The notes beneath the pieces were generated by a model that was given only the letters and a program-made list of their open reading frames with translations, was not told the DNA's origin and made no database searches. DNA of 5,760 bases from CAYSBK01 sp964429265 (GTDB taxonomy: Bacteria; Planctomycetota; Phycisphaerae; Sedimentisphaerales; Anaerobacaceae): the NCBI GenBank assembly GCA_964429265.1, contig CAYSBK010000153.1, positions 1 through 5,760 on the forward strand, written 5' to 3'. Shown piece after piece: positions 1 to 5,589 of the stretch (within the stretch, counting starts at the first letter, position 1; the number at the start of each line of letters is the position of its first letter). The translations under genes and the position numbers were made by a program.

Positions 1-483
1 AATCACCGCTGCCTGCGCCGTCCCGTTCGGCGCAAACACGATCTCGCTGCCCTCGCCGGCTGTCTCTTCCGACAGCCCGACCTCTGTTATCCGGATAACT
101 TCAAACCTCACCCCATCGGGAAACTTCACCGCTCGCTTATGAAAACCGTCCTGCAACGGCACCAGTTGCGCCGCCGACCCATCCTGCTGCTGGCAAACCA
201 GCAGCGTGAATCCCGGCTCGGCCGCCTCGAGCTTCATCACGCACGCACTGCCCCCGCCCACCGCCTTTATCCTGGCATACCTCGCACCCAGCACGAACTC
301 GCGCACCGCCTTCTTCACCAGCATCGCCCTGTAGCTGCCCGCGTAAATAACACCACCCGCCCCCGCAACCAGCGCGATCACAACCACGACCAGCAGCAAC
401 TCCACTATCGTAAAGCCGCCGCAAAACCTCCTGCGACCACCCTGCCGTCCCACGTCACCACTAATCGTTGTAGATGTCTGCAT
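1..483 (-). CDS. gspH: GspH/FimT-like minor pseudopilin, C-terminus cut off by the window edge
   Basis: Reading the minus strand from ATG at 483 gives 161 residues with no stop before the window edge, so the 3' end is missing. Residues 1-23 are a basic leader (GRRRFCGG), followed by the class III prepilin signature GG/FTIVELLLVVVV: cleavage is expected after Gly23, with Glu at +5 of the mature protein and a hydrophobic stretch to about residue 45. Near the end, EIVFAPNGTA (147-156) resembles the C-terminal 'F-P-G' strand motif of GspH/FimT pseudopilins. Cys81 and Cys97 could form a disulfide, which is a guess. In type II secretion GspH is a minor subunit near the tip of the periplasmic pseudopilus. 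The start overlaps the gspG stop by 23 nt and has GAAGG (489-493) 5 nt upstream, so translation is probably coupled to gspG. Position directly after gspG supports GspH; another minor pseudopilin of the same fold (GspI- or FimT-like) is possible. Confidence 0.82.
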   Translation of the reverse strand, partial: MQTSTTISGDVGRQGGRRRFCGGFTIVELLLVVVVIALVAGAGGVIYAGSYRAMLVKKAVREFVLGARYARIKAVGGGSACVMKLEAAEPGFTLLVCQQQDGSAAQLVPLQDGFHKRAVKFPDGVRFEVIRITEVGLSEETAGEGSEIVFAPNGTAQAAVI

Positions 484-880
484 TGTCGCCTTCACCGCCC
501 TCTTGCCCGTCCGCGCCGAAACTTATAATGTCGATGTATCCCGGATTCACCTCGCCTTCAGGCCTGTAAACGTATGGATTGTCCCACGCATCCAGCAGGT
601 CGCTCCTCTTGAGATACGCACCTTTCCACTTGTCTTCCAGCCCCTCCGGCGCCTCCAGAAGCTCATCCAGGCTCTCCGGATAACGCCCGCAATCGAGGTT
701 GAACGTCTCGACCGCCTGCTCGATAATCGCCATCTTCGCCTTCGATATGTCCCGCTTGCTCTTGCCGAGCCGCTTGAACATACGAGGTGCGAAAAACGCC
801 GCGAGCATCGAAATAATCAATATCACCACGAGCAGTTCCACCAGCGTAAAAGCCTTCCGCGCACGCCTTTTATGTCCCAT
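461..880 (-). CDS. gspG: Major pseudopilin GspG (type II secretion)
   Basis: The product is 139 aa from ATG 880, the usual GspG size. The leader MGHKRRARKA is followed by FTLVELLVVILIISMLAAFFAP, the prepilin N-terminal helix with Glu at +5. The C-terminal half carries the GspG hallmarks: GRYPESLDELL, then DAWDNPYVYR (family DPWGxPYxYR) and FGADGQEGGEGDNADI, the calcium-site loop typical of GspG. GspG is the main subunit of the periplasmic pseudopilus that pushes substrates through the secretin. Oddity: the residue before the cleavage site is Ala (KA/FTLVE), not the usual Gly. Start choice: ATG 880 has GAAAGG (888-893) 7 nt upstream and gives a normal 10-residue leader. An in-frame GTG at 943 overlaps the gspF stop (GTGA) and has GGAGG (953-957) 9 nt upstream, giving a 160-aa form with a 31-residue leader; it cannot be excluded. 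The stop overlaps gspH. Confidence 0.93.
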   Translation of the reverse strand: MGHKRRARKAFTLVELLVVILIISMLAAFFAPRMFKRLGKSKRDISKAKMAIIEQAVETFNLDCGRYPESLDELLEAPEGLEDKWKGAYLKRSDLLDAWDNPYVYRPEGEVNPGYIDIISFGADGQEGGEGDNADIYND

Positions 881-939
881 CTGCCGACCTTTCACTAATT
901 GCTCCGACTCGCCCAACCTGTCATTATCCCTTGCGCTTA

Positions 940-2187
940 TCACAGCACACCCCCTCCCAGTTCCATCATAACCACCGGCAGCAGCGTCGCCGCTATTATC
1001 AACCCTATCACCAGCGCCAGTATCAACACCAGAACCGCAGGCAGTATCGCCATAAACCTCGCTATCGCGGCGTCCGCCTGCGCATCAAACGTCTCCGCCG
1101 CATCCAGAAGCATCGTATCCAGTTTCCCCGTCTGCTCACCAACCGAGACGATCTGCACCAGCAACGGCGGAAAACGACCACACATCCCAAGCGGCTGCGC
1201 CAGCGGCGACCCCGTCTTCACCTTCTCCGCCACCTCGTCGATGCACCGCCCAAGTACCTCGTTCCCCAGCGTATCCCGCACGACCGTCAGCGCATCCAGT
1301 ATCGTTACTCCTCCCTTCGTCAACGCGCCCAGCGTCCTGGCAAACCGGCCGACCGCCACCGCCCGGAGAACCGAACCAAGTACCGGAACCTTCAGCTTGA
1401 ACCCGTCCCACCGCAGCCGACCGGCTCCCCGAACCCACCGACTCACGAAATAACCACCCGCCGCCAGCACCACCAGCGCGATAAGCCCGTAACTCTTGAT
1501 AAACCCGCTTACACCAAGCAGCACCCGTGTCGGAAAAGGCAGCATCTCCGCCCCCACGTCTATCGCGCCAAGCACCCGCGGCAGAACCTTCGTTATCACG
1601 ATAACCGCCGATATGAGGCCCAGACCAAGCACGAATACCGGGTATGCCGATGCATTCTTCATACTCGTCTTTATCTTCTGGTCCCGCTCGAGCACACGCT
1701 TCAACTGCTCCGTCGTCTGCTCGAGTATCCCGCCTGTCTCACCCACGCGAACCATCGAGACCTCCAGCCTGCCGAAAATCCGCGGATGCTGCTCCATTGC
1801 CTCCGACAACGAGTGCCCCCCGCTTACCGACTCCACAAGCGAATCCAGCAGCGCCCGAACCCCCCGCTTGTTCTGCTGGTCACGAATGATTTCAAGCGCA
1901 TTCAACAACGGAAGCCCTGCACGAAGCGCTGCGCTCAACTGGCTCATTATCGCCAGAACGTCCCGCTGCCCGACTCGTCCGGCCCCGAGTCTGCCCAGCT
2001 TCGCAAACTCCCCCGCAACACGCTCGACACCGCCTGCCGCCGCAGCCTCCGCCGCGTCCCTGAGATCAACGACAAACTGACCCCTCTCCGCAAGCACCGC
2101 TACCGCGCTTCTGCGGTCGGGAGCCTCAACCGTCCCCGATACGTGTGCCCCCGTCTCATCTACTGCTTTGTAGCTGAATTGTCCCAA
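940..2187 (-). CDS. gspF: Type II secretion inner-membrane platform protein GspF
   Basis: The product is about 415 aa, typical of GspF/PilC. It begins MGQFSYKAVDETGAHVSGTVEA, the family N-terminus. Two T2SSF domains follow: the first opens with LSAALRAGLPLLNALEII and contains MVRVGETGGILEQ; the second contains RTLGALTKGGVTILDALTVV and IVSVGEQTGKLDTML. Three hydrophobic membrane segments are visible: one after the first domain (YPVFVLGLGLISAVIVITKVL), one just before the second domain (GLIALVVLAAGGYFV) and one at the C-terminus (LPAVLVLILALVIGLIIAATLL). GspF anchors the GspE ATPase and feeds pseudopilins into the growing filament. Start: TTG at 2187 is preferred because GGGAG (2194-2198) lies 6 nt upstream and the protein then starts at the conserved region. 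A TTG at 2202 would add five residues but has no good ribosome site. It follows gspE by a 36-bp gap, and its TGA overlaps a possible GTG start of gspG. Confidence 0.94.
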   Translation of the reverse strand: MGQFSYKAVDETGAHVSGTVEAPDRRSAVAVLAERGQFVVDLRDAAEAAAAGGVERVAGEFAKLGRLGAGRVGQRDVLAIMSQLSAALRAGLPLLNALEIIRDQQNKRGVRALLDSLVESVSGGHSLSEAMEQHPRIFGRLEVSMVRVGETGGILEQTTEQLKRVLERDQKIKTSMKNASAYPVFVLGLGLISAVIVITKVLPRVLGAIDVGAEMLPFPTRVLLGVSGFIKSYGLIALVVLAAGGYFVSRWVRGAGRLRWDGFKLKVPVLGSVLRAVAVGRFARTLGALTKGGVTILDALTVVRDTLGNEVLGRCIDEVAEKVKTGSPLAQPLGMCGRFPPLLVQIVSVGEQTGKLDTMLLDAAETFDAQADAAIARFMAILPAVLVLILALVIGLIIAATLLPVVMMELGGGVL

Positions 2188-2193
2188 CGACAA

Positions 2194-2198
2194 CTCCC
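2194..2198 (-). promoter_or_regulatory. Ribosome binding site deciding the gspF start
   Basis: GGGAG on the minus strand lies 6 nt before the TTG at 2187. It sits inside the longer reading from TTG 2202, so it favours the shorter protein. Confidence 0.55.
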
Positions 2199-2223
2199 AC
2201 AACCGTGCACCGCTCTACGCCGT

Positions 2224-3936
2224 TCACTGCTCCTCGCCTATACCCTGTGTCACGCGCAGCACCTCTTCCGGCGTCGTTATACCTGCTACCACCTTGTCAA
2301 CACCGTCGTAACGCATCCCGACGTGGTCCGGCGGTGCCGCTTTCACTATCTGCTCCGTAGTCGGCCTGGTCGCTATCAACTCCCGGAGCGAATCCGTCAC
2401 ACGCAGCAACTCGAAAATCCCCGTCCGGCCGCGCATCCCCGTCTGCATGCACCTGTCGCAGCCGGCCCCGTGGTACAGCTTCGTCCCCGGCTCGATCCTC
2501 GCCAGACCGTTCAGACTTTTAAGCACGTGCTCGCTCGGCTCATACACCCGCTTGCACCACCGGCAAATCTTCCGCACCAGACGCTGAGCCAGAACCGCCT
2601 CCAGTGAACTGGCCAGAAGGAAAGGCTCCACGCCCATATCAATCAGCCGCGTAACCGCACCCGGAGCATCATTCGTATGAAGCGTCGAAAAAACCAGGTG
2701 CCCCGTCAGCGCCGCCCGTATCGCTATCTCCGCCGTCTCACGGTCCCGTATCTCTCCAACCATTACGATATCCGGGTCCTGGCGAAGAATATGACGCAGA
2801 CCAGTCGCAAACGTCAGACCCCGTTTCGGATTCACCGGTATCTGGATTATCCCCTCCAACTGGTACTCCACCGGGTCCTCTATCGTTATCATTTTCAGGC
2901 TCGGCGTGTATATCTTGTTCAACGCCGCATACAGCGTCGTCGTCTTCCCGCTGCCCGTCGGACCCGTCACCAGCACTATCCCGTGCGCCTTGTGCAGGCA
3001 CCGATTGAACCCCGCCAGGCACTCCTTGCTCATACCAAGGTCTTCCAGCCCCAGAAGCGACGCCGACCGGTCCAGGATTCGAAGCGTCAGCGACTCCCCG
3101 TAAATCGTCGGAACCGTCGAAACGCGAATGTCAACCTTCCCGTTCTTGCCCACAAACTCGATATGCCCGTCCTGGGGAACAAATCGCTCCGCGATGTTCA
3201 TATTCGCCATGATCTTCACACGCGACACGATCGCCGCCTGAAGACGCTTCGAACATGGCGTCTTCTCCACGAGCATTCCGTCTATCCGGTACTTGATATT
3301 CACCTGCTTCTCAAACGGCTCGATGTGAATGTCGCTGGCACGCGCGTCTATCGCCTCCAGGATTATCAGGTTTACAAGGTTCACCAGCGAAGGCTCTCGC
3401 GCCAGCTCGTGCAGTTTCGCCGGCGAGTAATCCCCGTTGTCGAACTCCGCTTGCGGCCGCGGCTCCGCAGGCGCAAGGTCATCGAGCATCCGCGCAACGT
3501 TGCTGCCGTAAAACTTCAAAATCGCGTTCTCCATCTGCGTCGGCTCCGCGTAATACCGACGCACCGAATACCCGCTCACCAGCCGAAGCTCCTCGAAAAC
3601 CTGCACCTGGAACGGGTCCGACATCGCCACCGCCAGCCGCCCGTTCTCAAACCACAACGGAAGGATGTTGTACTTGCTGACCACCTCCGCCGGCACAAGC
3701 GCTATCACCTCAGGGCTTACCGTCACCTCCGCCAGGTTCACCTTTTCTATCCCCACCTGAAGCGCAAGTGCCTCGTTCAACTGCCCCTGCGTAATATACC
3801 CCAGCGCCAGCAGTATCTGACCCAGCTTCTGGTGCTTCATCGCCTGCTCGGCAAGGGCCAGCTCAAGCTGCGACCGGTTCAGGTACTGCTTTTCGCACAG
3901 CAACTCACCAAGCTTCTTCTTTCCGCCGATGTCCAT
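2224..3936 (-). CDS. gspE: Type II secretion / pilus assembly ATPase GspE (PilB family) with MshEN domain
   Basis: The product is 570 aa from ATG 3936. The first ~145 residues form an MshEN-type domain with two KLGxxL...L-AL repeats (from residues 8 and 37), a fold that binds cyclic di-GMP in some family members. The ATPase half follows: DIHIEPF (about 202-208), Walker A GPTGSGKT (325-332), Asp box TIEDPVEY (351-358), Walker B region LRQDPDIVMVGEIRD (384-398), His box TGHLVFSTLHT (411-421), then a C-terminal four-cysteine zinc motif (Cys458/461 and Cys493/496, ending RGRTGIFELL). All catalytic elements are intact. The enzyme is a cytoplasmic hexamer that powers pseudopilus assembly through GspF. 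ATG 3936 is chosen because GGAAGG (3942-3947) is 5 nt upstream; the TTG at 3951 would add five residues and its only purine run is too close. It is first in the operon, behind a strong promoter. PilB of a type IV pilus is the alternative, but the E-F-G-H order favours GspE. Confidence 0.95.
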   Translation of the reverse strand: MDIGGKKKLGELLCEKQYLNRSQLELALAEQAMKHQKLGQILLALGYITQGQLNEALALQVGIEKVNLAEVTVSPEVIALVPAEVVSKYNILPLWFENGRLAVAMSDPFQVQVFEELRLVSGYSVRRYYAEPTQMENAILKFYGSNVARMLDDLAPAEPRPQAEFDNGDYSPAKLHELAREPSLVNLVNLIILEAIDARASDIHIEPFEKQVNIKYRIDGMLVEKTPCSKRLQAAIVSRVKIMANMNIAERFVPQDGHIEFVGKNGKVDIRVSTVPTIYGESLTLRILDRSASLLGLEDLGMSKECLAGFNRCLHKAHGIVLVTGPTGSGKTTTLYAALNKIYTPSLKMITIEDPVEYQLEGIIQIPVNPKRGLTFATGLRHILRQDPDIVMVGEIRDRETAEIAIRAALTGHLVFSTLHTNDAPGAVTRLIDMGVEPFLLASSLEAVLAQRLVRKICRWCKRVYEPSEHVLKSLNGLARIEPGTKLYHGAGCDRCMQTGMRGRTGIFELLRVTDSLRELIATRPTTEQIVKAAPPDHVGMRYDGVDKVVAGITTPEEVLRVTQGIGEEQ

Positions 3937-3941
3937 CGAGA

Positions 3942-3947
3942 CCTTCC
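3942..3947 (-). promoter_or_regulatory. Ribosome binding site deciding the gspE start
   Basis: GGAAGG on the minus strand, 5 nt before ATG 3936, supports this start over TTG 3951. Confidence 0.65.
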
Positions 3948-3979
3948 ACAATCTCCACTGGTAACCCTCGCCGAACCTA

Positions 3980-4008
3980 ATTCTATACCAGAACAGGACT
4001 TATGTCAA
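3980..4008 (-). promoter_or_regulatory. Sigma70-type promoter of the gspEFGH operon
   Basis: On the minus strand a perfect -35 box TTGACA (4008-4003) is followed after exactly 17 bp by TAGAAT (3985-3980), 5 of 6 matches to the -10 consensus. Transcription would start near 3973, giving a leader of about 37 nt to the gspE ATG at 3936. The -10 box contains the stop codon of the doubtful small ORF upstream. Seen directly; activity is inferred. Confidence 0.75.
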
Positions 4009-4267
4009 GCTGGGGACCTCCGGTGAGCCCATCTTTCCACAACTCCATCATCTCAAAATCCACATCTGCACGCAAGTAAAATCCTCGTAAAATGCGCAAA
4101 AAGACGCTCTTCTCGGCCGGGCCGAACCAGGCACTGTCAATATCTATAGACGCCGCTGACATCCCTTTTGTTACAGAAAAACCCCCATCCCCCGAATAAG
4201 GCACAAATTCGCCGCTCCGTAACATCCCTCCCCCGGTTCTCCACCCGTCACCCCCTGCCGCTTGCAT
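3983..4267 (-). CDS. Doubtful small ORF, hypothetical protein of 94 aa
   Basis: ATG 4267 to TAG 3983 encodes 94 residues that I do not recognise. For it: AAGGG (4274-4278) lies 6 nt before the ATG, and the C-terminal half (AWFGPAEKSVFLRILRGFYLRADVDFEMMELW) looks like ordinary protein sequence. Against it: the first third is Gly-rich and low in complexity; about half of its third codon positions are G or C, lower than its neighbours appear to be; its last codons and stop are the -35/-10 boxes of the gspE promoter; and its start codon lies within the -35 box of the larC promoter. No signal peptide, membrane segment or known motif is visible. If real, it would be a leader gene 46 bp upstream of gspE. 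I think it is more likely a chance ORF in a promoter region. Confidence 0.28.
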   Translation of the reverse strand: MQAAGGDGWRTGGGMLRSGEFVPYSGDGGFSVTKGMSAASIDIDSAWFGPAEKSVFLRILRGFYLRADVDFEMMELWKDGLTGGPQLDISPVLV

Positions 4268-4290
4268 AGCCTGCCCTTACCGAAGATAAT
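4262..4290 (+). promoter_or_regulatory. Sigma70-like promoter for larC
   Basis: TTGCAT (4262-4267), then 17 bp, then GATAAT (4285-4290). The -10 box matches consensus at 5 of 6 positions and the -35 box at 3 of 6, so a moderate promoter is expected. Transcription would start near 4297, about 37 nt before the GTG start of larC. Confidence 0.55.
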
Positions 4291-4333
4291 GACCGCCGAA
4301 CCGCAAACTTGAACGTTACAGGGGACCAACGCA

Positions 4334-5503
4334 GTGAAAATAGCCTATTTCGACTGCTTCGCCGGTGCCGCCGGCGATATGCTCGTGGCCTCGATGCTCG
4401 ATGCAGGCCTCGATCCCGACCTGCTCAGGGACCGCCTCGCAACGCTACCCCTGCCGCCCTTCGAGTTGAAAATCACTAAAACCACCCGCGCAGGCATCGC
4501 CGCAACACGCTTCGAACCCCTCCTGCCGCCGGCCTCTAATCACCGAAACCTCTCGCAAATCATTGAAATCATCAACGCCGCAGCCCTGCCCGAAAACGTC
4601 CGCGCCACCGCCATCGCCGTATTCAAAACCCTCGCCGAAGCCGAGGCCGCCGTCCACGCCACCGACGTCGAACACGTCCACTTCCACGAAGTCGGAGCAC
4701 TCGACTCCATTATCGACGTCGTCGCCGCCGCCGTCGGAATCGACGCACTCGAAATCGAACAGGTCTTCGCCTCTCCACTTACCCTCGGCGGCGGAACCGT
4801 CGATTGCAGCCACGGCACGATCCCCGCCCCCGCGCCCGCCACTACCGAACTGCTGAAAGGCATCCCCGTCGTCGGCGGTCCAATAAACGCCGAACTGCTC
4901 ACCCCCACCGCCGCCGCGTTCTTCAAGACCCTCGCCAAAGGCTTCGGCCACCTGCCCGAAATGAAAATCGACGCCGTGGGATACGGCGCCGGCTCAATGA
5001 ATCCCGAACGGTTCCCCAACGTCATCCGCCTGCTGCTCGGCACAACCGACCAGCCGAACCTCGCCACCGCAGACACGATCTGCCTGCTTCAGACGAACTG
5101 CGACGATGTCACCGCCGAACTCCTCGCCCACGTCACCGAAATCCTCTTCCAGGCCGGCGCCCTGGACGTCTTCACCACGCCGATCATTATGAAACACGGC
5201 AGGCCCGCCGCCGAGCTTACCGTCATCGCACCCCTCGACCGCGCCGAAAAACTACAGCGAATCATCTTTCAGCACGGCCTCACCTTCGGACTGCGAAAAC
5301 AACTCGTCCCCAGGGCCAAGCTCGCCCGCCGTTTTGAAACCGTCTCCACCCCCTTCGGAAACATCAGGATAAAGCTCGGCCTGCTCGACGGCAAAGTCGT
5401 CGCCGCAAAGCCCGAGTTCGCCGACTGCGCCGACGCCGCAAAAAAACACAACCTCCCACTCAAAACCATCCTCGACGCCGCCCTCACCGCATACCACCGT
5501 TGA
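4334..5503 (+). CDS. larC: LarC family nickel-insertion protein (nickel-pincer cofactor synthesis)
   Basis: The 389-aa product has normal LarC length and family motifs throughout: YFDCFAGAAGDM (5-16), AEAEAAVH (101-108), VHFHEVGALDSIIDVV (115-130), ASPLTLGGGTVDCSHG (146-161), PAPAPATTELLKG (164-176), ELLTPTAAA (187-195), GYGAG (217-221), TNCDDVTAELL (254-264), GALDVFTTPIIMKHGRP (275-291) and KPEFADC (359-365). LarC inserts nickel into pyridinium-3,5-bisthiocarboxylic acid mononucleotide in a CTP-dependent reaction, the last step in making the cofactor of lactate racemase LarA and relatives. It acts in the cytoplasm. The start is GTG 4334, with AGGGG (4320-4324) 9 nt upstream. It is one unbroken frame, unlike the frameshifted larC1/larC2 of Lactiplantibacillus plantarum. 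No larA, larB or larE lies nearby. Several usually conserved positions differ (see findings), so the family call is firm but the exact substrate is less so. Confidence 0.92.
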   Translation: MKIAYFDCFAGAAGDMLVASMLDAGLDPDLLRDRLATLPLPPFELKITKTTRAGIAATRFEPLLPPASNHRNLSQIIEIINAAALPENVRATAIAVFKTLAEAEAAVHATDVEHVHFHEVGALDSIIDVVAAAVGIDALEIEQVFASPLTLGGGTVDCSHGTIPAPAPATTELLKGIPVVGGPINAELLTPTAAAFFKTLAKGFGHLPEMKIDAVGYGAGSMNPERFPNVIRLLLGTTDQPNLATADTICLLQTNCDDVTAELLAHVTEILFQAGALDVFTTPIIMKHGRPAAELTVIAPLDRAEKLQRIIFQHGLTFGLRKQLVPRAKLARRFETVSTPFGNIRIKLGLLDGKVVAAKPEFADCADAAKKHNLPLKTILDAALTAYHR

Positions 5504-5517
5504 CCCTCACCCACCCG

Positions 5518-5535
5518 GCAAAATTTGCTTGCAAA
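5518..5535. repeat. Alternating GCAAA/TTTGC inverted repeats upstream of the Sel1 gene
   Basis: GCAAA (5518-5522), TTTGC (5524-5528) and GCAAA (5531-5535) alternate in orientation, separated by 1 and 2 nt. The last copy covers most of the -35 box of the next promoter. Spacers this short do not favour an RNA hairpin, so a protein-binding site is the more likely function, if there is any. Confidence 0.3.
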
Positions 5536-5557
5536 AACATCGCCCATCCCCTACAAT
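5529..5557 (+). promoter_or_regulatory. Sigma70-like promoter for the Sel1-repeat protein gene
   Basis: TTGCAA (5529-5534), 17 bp, TACAAT (5552-5557): 4 of 6 and 5 of 6 matches to consensus. The expected start is near 5564, about 26 nt before the ATG at 5590. It suggests this gene has its own transcript and does not rely only on larC read-through. Confidence 0.6.
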
Positions 5558-5589
5558 CTCCCCCGCCGAGTTGCGTCGCAGGAAAAACT

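Larger units (their letters stand above)
3937..4333. other. Divergent intergenic region between gspE and larC
   Basis: About 400 bp separate the two start codons. They hold the gspE promoter at the left end, the larC promoter at the right end, and a doubtful minus-strand ORF (3983-4267) between. The middle is less GC-rich than the flanking genes and contains C-runs (about 4184-4196 and 4226-4236). I see no tRNA, riboswitch, insertion sequence or clear terminator. Any factor binding here could affect both transcription units. Confidence 0.6.

Noticed and set aside
931..2607. Very long plus-strand open frame (558 codons)
   Set aside because: It is antisense to gspF and the end of gspE, its translation is Arg/Gln/His/Pro-rich with no motif, and it results from the strand composition bias.
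2677..4026. Second long plus-strand open frame (449 codons)
   Set aside because: It is antisense to gspE, which has every expected ATPase motif; the product is Arg/His-rich and unrecognisable.
4113..4125. TCGGCC-G-GGCCGA inverted repeat as a terminator
   Set aside because: The stem is only 5-6 bp, there is no T-run on either side, and it lies inside the divergent region where no gene end is expected.
4445..5076. Minus-strand frames antisense to larC
   Set aside because: They are Gly/Asp/Val- or Ser/Ala-rich shadows of a gene with clear family motifs.
5504..5528. Terminator after larC
   Set aside because: No GC-rich hairpin with a T-run is visible; the stretch is C-rich, then the short GCAAA/TTTGC repeats.
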